Shown here: in pieces, positions 27,312-35,817 of the stretch
Position numbering within the stretch: the stretch's first letter is position 1
Layout of the letters: each line of letters opens with the position of its first letter
NCBI GenBank assembly: GCA_016708265.1
Contig: JADJGA010000003.1
Span: forward strand, 434,001-498,000
Direction: 5' to 3'
Length of the DNA stretch: 64,000 nt
From: Saprospiraceae bacterium
GTDB lineage: Bacteria; Bacteroidota; Bacteroidia; Chitinophagales; Saprospiraceae
The notes under the pieces: generated by a model
Database searches by the model: none
What the model saw: only the letters and a program-made list of their open reading frames with translations
Told to the model about the DNA's origin: nothing
Position numbers and translations under genes: made by a program

Positions 27312-28838
27312 ATGCTTATGAAAACTAATATTTCTTTCAGGCTTTTACTTATCCTGACCATAGTTTTTATTTGTACGAACAAACCATTTAGTCAGGTACT
27401 TAAACACTCCAAATTGTCATACACACAGACTGATCAAAACATAATAGGAAAATCAATCAGGTATAATGACGACAAAGTTTACTTCACAGCTATTAAAGAC
27501 AGCTTTAATTTCCAGCATACAGTACTGTTTTGCTATGATACAAAACAAAGCAAGTTAATTTGGTCAAAAAATATCAGTTTAAAAGACAATTTTGTTTCTC
27601 CTGTAAATATCCAGATCACCAGTGATGGAAATATTTTATTGGGGGCCTATGATTACGCATGGAATCAACAAATATCAGGAACAAATATGTTGTTCCTGCT
27701 TTTTGAACCTGATGGCACACTTAAATGGAAAAAGCATGTCGGAGGCTTAGACAACGAACAGCTAAGGGATTTTATCCTCGATAAAGATGATAATATATGT
27801 TTTGCTGCCGATTATTACGGACAATCACAATACCTTTGTGTTTTCGGCAAGCTCGACAAAGACTGCAATCTTATTGTACATAATTCAGTCAAAAAAAACA
27901 CTTACAACTACCCTTATAGTATCGTTCAGCTAAATAGCGGCAAATATCTGATTTCGGGCAGCACTGCAATACCAAATGAAGCTCACAGGGGGTTTATCAC
28001 TTTGACGGACAATGATATGAATATCCTGAAATCTGTGGAACTCTATACTCCTGGATTGCAGAATTCAATAAACAAATTATATCCAGGTAGTGATAACAGT
28101 ATTTATGCTTTTTGTGAGTACAGTGCAATCGCATATTGTTTTAAGTTCAATGACACCCTGAAGCTATTGGATCAGTTTGAAATTTCCTATGGTGATATCA
28201 GTTCAATATTTGAAAAAGATAAAGAATTAATGATTTTAAACTCTAAGGCCAACTGGCTGGGAAAGCTTATTGTCCAGGGATATCAGACTCTCGGCTATTA
28301 TCCTGTGAATGGATCACTTTGGTCAATTGATTTTGATAAGAATGACAATATGGTTTATGGAGTAGGCTATATGAACATTGATAATAGTCAAAAATCTGTT
28401 TTGGCAATACTGGAACACAGCCTGGACTATACTTCAAATTGCGCATTCCTTCCATATTATTCTTCGGGTGGCAAAGCAACAAATCTGCAATTCACGCCTT
28501 TTGAATTCACCAATGTACCCCTGACTTTTATAACAAAAAATGCTGACGAAATATTTCTAAAAAGCGACAATACCTATTCTATTAATCCCGAATGTCAGAG
28601 TTTTGCAAACAGCATTGAAGAGACAGTGAATGACAACTTTAGTATTTTCCCAAACCCTGCATTTGACCATATCAGTTTACAAAATACGGTGAAAAATGAT
28701 ATAGAGATCATTGATATTTACGGCAGGACAATTGTGAAATTGACTTTAAGCGAGAATGCAACGGATATTTCGTTTCTGAAACCGGGATTCTATATTTTAA
28801 GATCGGGTACTCAAACTGTAAGACTGATAAAAATGTGA
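27312..28838 (+). CDS. T9SS-secreted beta-propeller-like hypothetical protein
   Basis: 508 aa (a second in-frame ATG at 27318 is equally good). Signal peptide to PFSQV. The body contains repeated propeller-like blades with D-x-D-x-N turns and Trp-Lys strands (SKLIWSKNISLKDNF, GTLKWKKHVGGLDNEQ, DKDDNICFAADYYG, FDKNDNMVYGVGYMN), resembling quinoprotein- or SBBP-type repeats without cofactor motifs. Residues ~435-508 are a T9SS type A domain (FSIFPNPAFDHISLQN ... LKPGFYILRSG). Function unknown; surface or secreted. Confidence 0.82.
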   Translation: MLMKTNISFRLLLILTIVFICTNKPFSQVLKHSKLSYTQTDQNIIGKSIRYNDDKVYFTAIKDSFNFQHTVLFCYDTKQSKLIWSKNISLKDNFVSPVNIQITSDGNILLGAYDYAWNQQISGTNMLFLLFEPDGTLKWKKHVGGLDNEQLRDFILDKDDNICFAADYYGQSQYLCVFGKLDKDCNLIVHNSVKKNTYNYPYSIVQLNSGKYLISGSTAIPNEAHRGFITLTDNDMNILKSVELYTPGLQNSINKLYPGSDNSIYAFCEYSAIAYCFKFNDTLKLLDQFEISYGDISSIFEKDKELMILNSKANWLGKLIVQGYQTLGYYPVNGSLWSIDFDKNDNMVYGVGYMNIDNSQKSVLAILEHSLDYTSNCAFLPYYSSGGKATNLQFTPFEFTNVPLTFITKNADEIFLKSDNTYSINPECQSFANSIEETVNDNFSIFPNPAFDHISLQNTVKNDIEIIDIYGRTIVKLTLSENATDISFLKPGFYILRSGTQTVRLIKM

Positions 28839-28890
28839 TTATTATATGGCTTTAGACATAAGAGTCCGGTTGCTAAATCTAAAATTAGGA

Positions 28891-29586
28891 TCAATCCATT
28901 TCAAGAAACCGGAGAACATCGGTAATATTATTTGCCTCAAGGAAATTAGGATTTTCAATCTTTATTTCAACCCTTTCAAATTCCCAGGTTGTATGAAATG
29001 GTATATGAATTCCGTAAGCCCCTAATTCCAGCACAGGTAAAATATCAGATTTTATTGAATTGCCTACCATAAGGAAATTTTCAGGCTCGCAGTCAACACG
29101 TTTAAGCATTTTAGTATAATCAGAAGTTTTTTTATCGCTCATGATCTCAATGTGGTGAAAATACTTTTCAAGACCTGATTTTACAAGTTTTCTTTCCTGA
29201 TCCAGGAGGTCTCCCTTTGTAGCCATGACAAGGAGATATTTTCCATTTAAATTTTTCAGAACTTCTTCCACTCCTTCAAGCATCTCTATAGGTTTTTCAA
29301 GCATTTCTTTCCCAAGTTCAATCACTTTGGACACAAGGCTGTTGGAAGCTGTTGAACCAGCAATAGCGATAAGGGTTTCAATCATGCTCAGGACAAAACT
29401 TTTGACCCCGTAACCATAAAGCTCAAGATTTTTCATCTCAGTCCTGAACAATTCCTGGGATATATAGTGTTGGGGCATAAAATCTGCCAGCAAATCACAG
29501 AATTTTTTTTCAGTTTCCTGGTAATATACTTCATTGACCCACAATGTATCATCAGCATCAAATGCTATTACTTTAATGTTTTTCAT
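28891..29586 (-). CDS. HAD-superfamily hydrolase
   Basis: 231 aa from ATG at 29586; an upstream in-frame start at 29607 precedes the motif by seven extra residues and overlaps the promoter. Motif I is FDADDTLW (nucleophile DxD), motif II VMATKGD, motif III a Lys in MSDKKTSDY, motif IV FLMVGNSIKSDILPV. The cap is helical, and the layout matches phosphoglycolate-phosphatase-like HADs of Bacteroidota. Substrate is not predictable. It is divergent from the DUF4180 gene, with back-to-back promoters in 29605-29653. Confidence 0.93.
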   Translation of the reverse strand: MKNIKVIAFDADDTLWVNEVYYQETEKKFCDLLADFMPQHYISQELFRTEMKNLELYGYGVKSFVLSMIETLIAIAGSTASNSLVSKVIELGKEMLEKPIEMLEGVEEVLKNLNGKYLLVMATKGDLLDQERKLVKSGLEKYFHHIEIMSDKKTSDYTKMLKRVDCEPENFLMVGNSIKSDILPVLELGAYGIHIPFHTTWEFERVEIKIENPNFLEANNITDVLRFLEMD

Positions 29587-29604
29587 GTTACATAATATTA
29601 TATG

Positions 29605-29612
29605 CAAATTTA
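29605..29612 (-). promoter_or_regulatory. -7 element of the HAD gene
   Basis: On the minus strand TAAATTTG matches TAnnTTTG, with a TTG 17 bases upstream. It lies 19 bases before ATG 29586, which supports that start. Confidence 0.5.
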
Positions 29613-29645
29613 GTTTTATTAAATCAATTCAATTAATAAATTCCC

Positions 29646-29653
29646 TACTTTTG
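29646..29653 (+). promoter_or_regulatory. -7 element of the DUF4180 gene
   Basis: TACTTTTG matches TAnnTTTG and lies 33 bases before ATG 29686. No clear -33 element is visible. It forms a divergent pair with the minus-strand promoter at 29605. Confidence 0.4.
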
Positions 29654-29685
29654 CTTCTTATTATTTATAAACAAAAGGCCAAACA

Positions 29686-30045
29686 ATGAAAATAGAAATT
29701 ACTGGACACAATGGATCTAATATTGCAGAAATAATATCGGATATTATTGAGATCAGAAATTCGCAGGATGCGGTAGATATAATGGCCAACTGTCAATATC
29801 AGGGAGCTGCAAAAATAATAATCCATGACATTAATGTTATACCTGCTTTTTTTGATTTAAAGACAGGGGTTGCCGGGGAAATACTTCAAAAATTCTCAAC
29901 TTATAATGTTCAGCTTGCCATAGTTGGTGATTATTCAAAATACCCGGGAAAGAGTCTGAAAGATTTTATCTATGAGAGCAATAAATACAAAAGGATAAAT
30001 TTTGTGAGTTCTGTCCAGGAAGCGAAAATACGGTTGACAAAATAG
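29686..30045 (+). CDS. DUF4180 domain protein
   Basis: 119 aa. The C-terminal two-thirds, FFDLKTGVAGEILQKFSTYN, VQLAIVGDYSKYPGKSLKDF and IYESNKYKRINFV, match the DUF4180 pattern I recognise. The fold is likely STAS-like alpha/beta. Cytosolic, single domain, function unknown. Confidence 0.88.
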   Translation: MKIEITGHNGSNIAEIISDIIEIRNSQDAVDIMANCQYQGAAKIIIHDINVIPAFFDLKTGVAGEILQKFSTYNVQLAIVGDYSKYPGKSLKDFIYESNKYKRINFVSSVQEAKIRLTK

Positions 30046-30166
30046 AAATGACCAATTGATAATGATTCTTGTAACAAAATGACAGTTTTATTGTTGAATA
30101 TAAGATATAAGATAATGGATATAAATTTTATTTCAATTTATTTGTTTTGATTTTTAATTATTTTTT

Positions 30167-30526
30167 ATGAGAATAAACACAAATGACAATATTGCATTCC
30201 AGGAAGTGAAAATGGAAGGAGCACACAATGTGACAATGAAAATACTGATAGGTATTCCGGACGGATCTACGAATATAATAATGAGGCATTTTTCAGTAGC
30301 TGCTGATGGCAACACTCCCAGACATCAGCATGATTATGAACATGTTGTTAAAATAGAAAAAAACAAAGGAGTATTTGTGGATGCTGATGGCAATGAACAC
30401 GAAGTTTCTGAAGGCATGAGCCTTTATGTTGATCCAAATACCGACCACCAGTTCAAAAATCCATTTAAGGAACCATTTGAATTTCTGTGCATAATTCCTA
30501 ATCCGGAAAAGAATAAGTGCTGTTGA
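30167..30526 (+). CDS. Cupin-domain protein
   Basis: 119 aa, one cupin barrel. Motif 1: PRHQHDYEHVVKIEKNKGVF (two His, one Glu, one His); motif 2: LYVDPNTDHQFKNPF. These provide a full set of metal ligands. A C-terminal KNKCC is unusual. Cytosolic; substrate unknown. It is followed 15 bases later by a small membrane/zinc-ribbon protein gene. Confidence 0.9.
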   Translation: MRINTNDNIAFQEVKMEGAHNVTMKILIGIPDGSTNIIMRHFSVAADGNTPRHQHDYEHVVKIEKNKGVFVDADGNEHEVSEGMSLYVDPNTDHQFKNPFKEPFEFLCIIPNPEKNKCC

Positions 30527-30541
30527 TGTTATATATAAATA

Positions 30542-30889
30542 ATGTTTACAAGAGACGAATTTAATTTAACTAAGTCAAAATACTCTAAGGCTGTTAAGAA
30601 ACATTCGATTATTCTGGCAGTGGGCAGTGTTATGTCGGGTTTATTTTCATTACAACTGCTAAAGTGGTGTGATGATAAATTTACACCCAATATACGAATC
30701 CTGATTTCTTTGATAACATTTTTTATTTTCCTGACTATTGTTTTTTTGCTTTATTTGAAATTAAAAAAAATTACAAATGAGACTGCTCCAAAATGTCCGG
30801 AATGTAGTAAACCAATGATTGGAGAAGCACTAAGAATTTCTTCTGCTACAGGCAAATGTGAAAACTGCGGTGGCTCAGTCATCGGGTAA
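30542..30889 (+). CDS. Small membrane protein with C-terminal zinc ribbon
   Basis: 115 aa. Two hydrophobic segments (residues ~20-40 SIILAVGSVMSGLFSLQLLK and ~50-75 ILISLITFFIFLTIVFLLYL) precede a C-terminal zinc ribbon with CPECSKPM and CENCGG, so four Cys. Not recognised as a named family. Same strand as, and 15 bases after, the cupin gene. Confidence 0.7.
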   Translation: MFTRDEFNLTKSKYSKAVKKHSIILAVGSVMSGLFSLQLLKWCDDKFTPNIRILISLITFFIFLTIVFLLYLKLKKITNETAPKCPECSKPMIGEALRISSATGKCENCGGSVIG

Positions 30890-31020
30890 ATTTTATACAA
30901 ATATTTTTGGAAAGGTTTTTAAGATGTTACTAATGGTTAAAATAAACCATTTAAATATAGCAGTAAAAAATAAATCCATGTTATTTCATGCAAATTTTTC
31001 ATGGACAATATTATAACGAA

Positions 31021-31338
31021 ATGATGAAAAATATCTTCTGGACTGGATTTTGCAAAAAAGACAGATTTATTTCCATAAGTGAAATCGAGGATATTATAAA
31101 TAAATATGGTTTCATTTATGATTTTAAAGAATTTTCAGATATTTCAATCTCATTTATTATCTCTGTTGAGGAACACAAAATCAATGAATTATTTATTGAG
31201 CTGAACAAACAAATTTCCCTCAGAGAATTTGAATCAATAAATTCACCCTCAATAAATGAAAGAATAGTTTTCCTTAATGTAACTTTCCTCAGGGGCACAG
31301 GTAATTTTAAAGTTGAAATTCCTGCAGTTCCGGGATAG
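31021..31338 (+). CDS. Hypothetical protein, small conserved Bacteroidota type
   Basis: 105 aa from ATG 31021 (MMKNIFWTGF); an upstream in-frame ATG at 30988 would add 11 residues. Ferredoxin-like alternation of strands and helices (ISISFIISVEEHKINELFIE, VFLNVTFLRGTGNFKVEI PAVPG at the end). The C-terminal pattern is one I have seen in small unnamed Bacteroidota proteins. Function unknown. Confidence 0.7.
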   Translation: MMKNIFWTGFCKKDRFISISEIEDIINKYGFIYDFKEFSDISISFIISVEEHKINELFIELNKQISLREFESINSPSINERIVFLNVTFLRGTGNFKVEIPAVPG

Positions 31339-31424
31339 AGGAGTAACAATATATTTTCTTGTCAATTAAACAACAAGACCTCATCAGATTTAAAAATATT
31401 GTACCTGTTCATTTAATTTTTGTT

Positions 31425-31432
31425 TAATTTTG
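31425..31432 (+). promoter_or_regulatory. -7 element of the GH97 gene
   Basis: TAATTTTG matches TAnnTTTG, 49 bases before ATG 31481. The nearest TTG (31399-31401) is 23 bases upstream, slightly far for a -33 element. Confidence 0.4.
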
Positions 31433-31480
31433 CTTATTTTAGATTAATCTTTCTGATAGCAGCTTAAAAAATTTTATAAA

Positions 31481-33457
31481 ATGAGAAGCATTAAGTTCAT
31501 TTTGATATTATTTAGCCTGGTACTCTGTGATTTAGCATCAGGACAAAAAAATTATTCCGGACAAATCATTACTTTTTCACCTGACAAGAAAATCAGCATT
31601 TCGATATCAACCGGAGACCAGATCAAACTTCATATTAAATATCTGGGAAAAGATTTGGTTCAGAATATTTATACAGGCCTTGAAATAATGGAATTCCCTG
31701 AAGCATTTAAAAATCCGGTTATTAAGACTACACAAACCTCATTCCATTCAGATCAGATCTTACCAGTAGTAGCTGAAAAAAGAAGCATAATACCTGATAT
31801 TTATAATGAAACAATAATTTATTTCAGGGATAATACCGGAATAAAACTCAGGGCTTATGATGATGGGGTTGCCTGGAGATTGTTGACAAAATTTGATAAA
31901 CCTGTCACTGTCATTAATGAAAACCTCTGTTTAAATATGAATCCTACAGACACAGTCTATTTTGGTGAAGAAGATAACTTCATTTCACACAGTGAACGAT
32001 ATTATACTTCTCATCAGGTCGATAAAATCCCTGGTGAAAAAATGTGTGTTCTACCTGCCCTCTTTTGCACTCAAAGTAATGTCAGGGCAGTTTTTACAGA
32101 ATCTGATCTTCTCGATTACCCGGGACTGTACCTTAAAAAGAATTCTGCTGATAAATCACAATTTAACGGAATTCTACCCAAGGTATGTAAAAACAGGGCT
32201 GTTACAAAAGACCACAGAAGTTATATTCCTGCCGACAGATTTGATTTTATAGCTAAAACCTCAGGAAAACGTGACTATCCCTGGAGAGTATTCGGAATTT
32301 CAGATACTGATGCCGGATTGCTCGAGAATGATATTGTGTACAGACTGGCAAGTCCATGCAGGGTTGAAGACACCGGCTGGATAAAACCCGGCAAAGTAGC
32401 CTGGGACTGGTGGAATGACTGGAATCTCAAAAATGTGTCTTTTAATGCCGGCATAAATACTGAAACATATAAGTACTATATAGATTTTGCTTCAAAATAC
32501 GGTATTGAATATGTAATACTAGATGAGGGATGGTCTGCCAATGATGACCTTGAAAAAATAAATCCGGATATGGATATGGATGAGCTATTTTCTTATTCGA
32601 AGATTAAAAATGTCGGATTGATCCTTTGGGTTACAGGAAAAGCACTTGAAGACAAATTCGAAAGCTCACTCAATAAATTCCAGGCCTGGGGTTGTGCGGG
32701 TATAAAAATGGATTTCATGATTCGTGATGACCAGGAAATGGTCAATTTCTATGAAAAAGTGGCTGCCGAAACGGCAAAAAGGAAAATGCTGGCAGATTTT
32801 CACGGATCCTATAAGCCAACTGGCCTTAGCAGGACTTACCCTAACCAACTGACACGGGAAGGAGTGAGGGGACTTGAGAACAGCAAGTGGAGCCGGGGCA
32901 TAACACCTGCCCATGATTGCACACTGCCTTTTACAAGAATGTTCGCAGGCCCTATGGACTATACACCCGGGGCAATGCACAACACCGACAGCCTCAATTT
33001 CACCATCTCTTGGAGCAGGCCAATGAGCTTGGGTACCAGATGCCATGAACTTGCAAAATATATTATTTTCGAAAGCCCCCTTCAAATGCTTTGTGATGCA
33101 CCCACTAATTATACCTGCGAAGATCTGACAATGGATTTCCTTTCAGCAGTGCCTGTAACCTGGGATACTACAATAGCTATAAATGCTGAAATAGGAAAAT
33201 ATCTATCAATGGCAAGACTTAATGGCGAAACCTGGTATATCGGAGCTATGACCGACTGGACTGAACGTGAGTTTGATGTCCCATTATCGTTTTTACCTGA
33301 AGGTAAATTCATAATGAAAACATGGCAGGACGGACCAAATGCAAACAGGAATGCCGAAGACTTCTTAGTCACCGAACAGGAAGTTGACAATATGACGAAA
33401 ATAAAAATTCACCTGGCAAAAGGAGGAGGTTTTGTAAGTAGAATTACCAGGAACTAA
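31481..33457 (+). CDS. Glycoside hydrolase family 97 (alpha-galactosidase/alpha-glucosidase)
   Basis: 658 aa, full length for GH97. Signal peptide to LASGQKN. The N-terminal GH97 beta-supersandwich (residues ~25-285) includes RAYDDGVAWRLLTKFD; the catalytic TIM barrel (~290-560) has KVAWDWWNDWN, YVILDEGWSAN, AGIKMDFMIRDD, ADFHGSYKPTGLSRTYPN, LTREGVRGLENSKWS and PFTRMFAGPMDYTPGAM; a C-terminal beta domain follows. The Asp of KMDFM fits the nucleophile of the retaining (alpha-galactosidase-like) GH97 branch; this subtype call is from memory. Probably periplasmic. Followed 51 bases later by another glycosidase, forming a small glycan-use pair. Confidence 0.95.
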   Translation: MRSIKFILILFSLVLCDLASGQKNYSGQIITFSPDKKISISISTGDQIKLHIKYLGKDLVQNIYTGLEIMEFPEAFKNPVIKTTQTSFHSDQILPVVAEKRSIIPDIYNETIIYFRDNTGIKLRAYDDGVAWRLLTKFDKPVTVINENLCLNMNPTDTVYFGEEDNFISHSERYYTSHQVDKIPGEKMCVLPALFCTQSNVRAVFTESDLLDYPGLYLKKNSADKSQFNGILPKVCKNRAVTKDHRSYIPADRFDFIAKTSGKRDYPWRVFGISDTDAGLLENDIVYRLASPCRVEDTGWIKPGKVAWDWWNDWNLKNVSFNAGINTETYKYYIDFASKYGIEYVILDEGWSANDDLEKINPDMDMDELFSYSKIKNVGLILWVTGKALEDKFESSLNKFQAWGCAGIKMDFMIRDDQEMVNFYEKVAAETAKRKMLADFHGSYKPTGLSRTYPNQLTREGVRGLENSKWSRGITPAHDCTLPFTRMFAGPMDYTPGAMHNTDSLNFTISWSRPMSLGTRCHELAKYIIFESPLQMLCDAPTNYTCEDLTMDFLSAVPVTWDTTIAINAEIGKYLSMARLNGETWYIGAMTDWTEREFDVPLSFLPEGKFIMKTWQDGPNANRNAEDFLVTEQEVDNMTKIKIHLAKGGGFVSRITRN

Positions 33458-33508
33458 TTTTAAAATTATTAATTGATTATTTTTTTATATATATAATTTA
33501 ATACTAAT

Positions 33509-35506
33509 ATGAGTAAATATTTATTACTTTTCTGCTTTTTACAAATTCCCCTTTTTGCTTTTTCACAGCAAAAATTTGATAATCTTGAATATAGTAAAAA
33601 TATTCTTAATTTTAAAGGTGCCTCCACAAAATCAGATGATAGGTCATCCCTGGTTTTTACTGATAAAGGTGCCTGGTTTGGTTTTGGATTCTTAGAACCT
33701 GGAATTTCAAAAATTGGATTCTCAGGTCCATTTCTGCTGACAGAACAAAATGGTTTTTGGTTAAGTCCTGATTATTTTTTTTTAATTTTGCATAATGATG
33801 GTCCACATTTGGCGATTGACTGGAGTAAGGATAAGTTAAGTCAGAAAAGCTATAACAGTCACCTTGAACAGGTATTTCAATCTGATAAAGTTGCTGTCAA
33901 ACAGGAATTATTGTTTCAATCAGGTCATACTGCCATAATGAGAACAAGAATAACCAATTTGGACAGTACTGAAAAAAAATACAAGTACTATTACGTTTGC
34001 AACTCTTTGCCGAATAATTTTAGCATTTTTGAATCTCACTCACGGCTGAAAATTACTTCAGATAAAAGTAATGCTTTGGGTTATATAAGCTTCTTAAACC
34101 AAAAACCAGAGTTTAACGATAAAAATAACAAAACTATATCTTCACCATTAATACTTTCATTAAAACCAAATGAATCATACGATGATATAATTGGAATCAC
34201 ATTCATTTACCCACAGTACAATACTGAAATGGAACTTAAAAAACTTGATGATTTGAATTTTGATTTTCTTCTTGATTCTTTGAAAAAAGATAAAGACAGC
34301 CAATTACAAAAATTGATTTCGCGTAAAAAAAAGATTTACTCTGATGATAAATATTCAAAGCTGATCTCAAAATGTGTTCTTACATTGCAGACAAATCACA
34401 GGATCGCAGCTGAAGGATTACATCATCAGGGTCTGTTTCCCAGTTACAATAGCAATTATTTCAATGGATTCTGGGCTTGGGATAGCTGGAAACATGCTGC
34501 TGCCCTGGCACTATTTGATCCGGAACTGGCAAAAGATCAGGTCAGGGCAATGTTTGATTACCAGCAGGCTGATGGATTTATTCCTGATTGTATTTTCCCC
34601 GACACAATTCATGAATCTAATAATTACAGGAATACAAAACCACCCCTGTCTGCCTGGGCAGTATGGAAAATTTACACAGAAACAGTTGACAAGGATTTTT
34701 TGAAAGAAATGTATCCTAAAATAATAAAATATCATAACTGGTGGTATGAAAACAGGGATCACGACAATGATAGAATAGCAGAATACGGATCTGCAGATGG
34801 TTCGCTGATTGCTGCAAAGTGGGAGAGCGGTATGGATAATGCTGTACGTTTTGATGACAGTAAAATACTGAAAAACAAAGACAATGCATATTCCCTCGAT
34901 CAGGAAAGTGTAGATCTGAATTCATTTCTATATCTTGAAAAAACTCTTCTTGGAAAAATGGCAAAAATACTGGATTTAAAAAATGAAAGTAAGGCTTTTC
35001 AAAGCGAAGCAAAAAGTCTGAAATCAAGAATTCAGGTGCAATTCTGGGATGATGAAAAGGGATGGTTCTTTGATACATCACTGGATGGTTTAATTAAAAA
35101 TGAAAATATGGGAAGCGAGGGATGGATACCATTATGGACAGAAGTTGCTGATAAACATCAGGCAAGGGTATTGAAGGATAAAATGATGTCTGAAAATATT
35201 TTCAATACTTTTGTTCCTCTCCCAACCTTATCTGCTGACAATCCCGAGTTTAAACCGGATAATGGATACTGGAGAGGTCCGGTCTGGATTGATCAGTCAT
35301 GGTTTGGAATTAATGGACTTGAAAAATATGGCTTCAGAGAGGAGGCAGAAAAATTAGCTCACAAATTGATTCACAATGCAGAAGGAGTTCTTGATACAGG
35401 AAAAGCAATCAGGGAAAATTATCAGCCTCTTAATGGCAAAGGACTTGAAGCTCAAAATTTTAGTTGGTCGGCTGCTCATTATTTGATGCTGATTATGAAA
35501 GATTAG
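33509..35506 (+). CDS. Secreted trehalase/GH63-like alpha-toroid glycosidase (MGH1-type)
   Basis: 665 aa. Signal peptide to FAFSQQ. An N-terminal beta domain (~25-260) is followed by an (alpha/alpha)6 barrel (~280-665) with FNGFWAWDSWKHAAALALFD, ADGFIPDCIF, PPLSAWAVWKIYTETVDKDF, AKWESGMDNAVRFDD, GSEGWIPLW and NGYWRGPVWIDQSWFGINGL. These are the signatures of the GH37/GH63 clan: the Asp of ESGMDN is the general acid, and the Glu in a late motif near LEAQNFSW the likely base. It probably trims alpha-glucosidic linkages in the periplasm alongside the GH97 enzyme. No SusC/D pair is present. Confidence 0.88.
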   Translation: MSKYLLLFCFLQIPLFAFSQQKFDNLEYSKNILNFKGASTKSDDRSSLVFTDKGAWFGFGFLEPGISKIGFSGPFLLTEQNGFWLSPDYFFLILHNDGPHLAIDWSKDKLSQKSYNSHLEQVFQSDKVAVKQELLFQSGHTAIMRTRITNLDSTEKKYKYYYVCNSLPNNFSIFESHSRLKITSDKSNALGYISFLNQKPEFNDKNNKTISSPLILSLKPNESYDDIIGITFIYPQYNTEMELKKLDDLNFDFLLDSLKKDKDSQLQKLISRKKKIYSDDKYSKLISKCVLTLQTNHRIAAEGLHHQGLFPSYNSNYFNGFWAWDSWKHAAALALFDPELAKDQVRAMFDYQQADGFIPDCIFPDTIHESNNYRNTKPPLSAWAVWKIYTETVDKDFLKEMYPKIIKYHNWWYENRDHDNDRIAEYGSADGSLIAAKWESGMDNAVRFDDSKILKNKDNAYSLDQESVDLNSFLYLEKTLLGKMAKILDLKNESKAFQSEAKSLKSRIQVQFWDDEKGWFFDTSLDGLIKNENMGSEGWIPLWTEVADKHQARVLKDKMMSENIFNTFVPLPTLSADNPEFKPDNGYWRGPVWIDQSWFGINGLEKYGFREEAEKLAHKLIHNAEGVLDTGKAIRENYQPLNGKGLEAQNFSWSAAHYLMLIMKD

Positions 35507-35545
35507 TATTTTAACAAAATTAGGTAATCCAAAAATTAAACGCAT

Positions 35546-35815
35546 TTATGTACTCTGAGTAAATAATAACATTGCGTATATCCAATAAAATACATTTAAT
35601 TTCTGACTTAAAATGAAATAAACGGCAAAATAACACCACCAATATTTTGAAAAGTCATATTTATATTGTAAATCTTTATTATTAAATAGTTGGTTTTCAA
35701 TTCTGTATTTATAATAATTATTTATAACTAAACAATAATCAAAAAGATTATCATTTCTATTGATTTTTTTGTCTATTTCAATTATTTTTGTATAATCAAA
35801 GTAAAATTTATCCCA
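35546..35815 (-). other. Start-less open frame, possible gene remnant
   Basis: On the minus strand 89 codons are open between a TGA and a TAA, with a protein-like sequence including KYWWCYFAVYFILSQKL, but there is no ATG, GTG or TTG near the 5' end. It faces the acyl-CoA synthetase gene head-to-head and fills most of a 311-base gap. It may be the tail of a deleted gene or chance in AT-rich DNA. The gap holds nothing else except AT-rich promoter-like sequence (TATTTTTG at 35783-35790). Confidence 0.3.
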
Positions 35816-35817
35816 TC

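Noticed and set aside
31481..35506. Polysaccharide utilisation locus
   Set aside because: Two glycosidases are adjacent but there is no SusC/SusD pair or regulator next to them.
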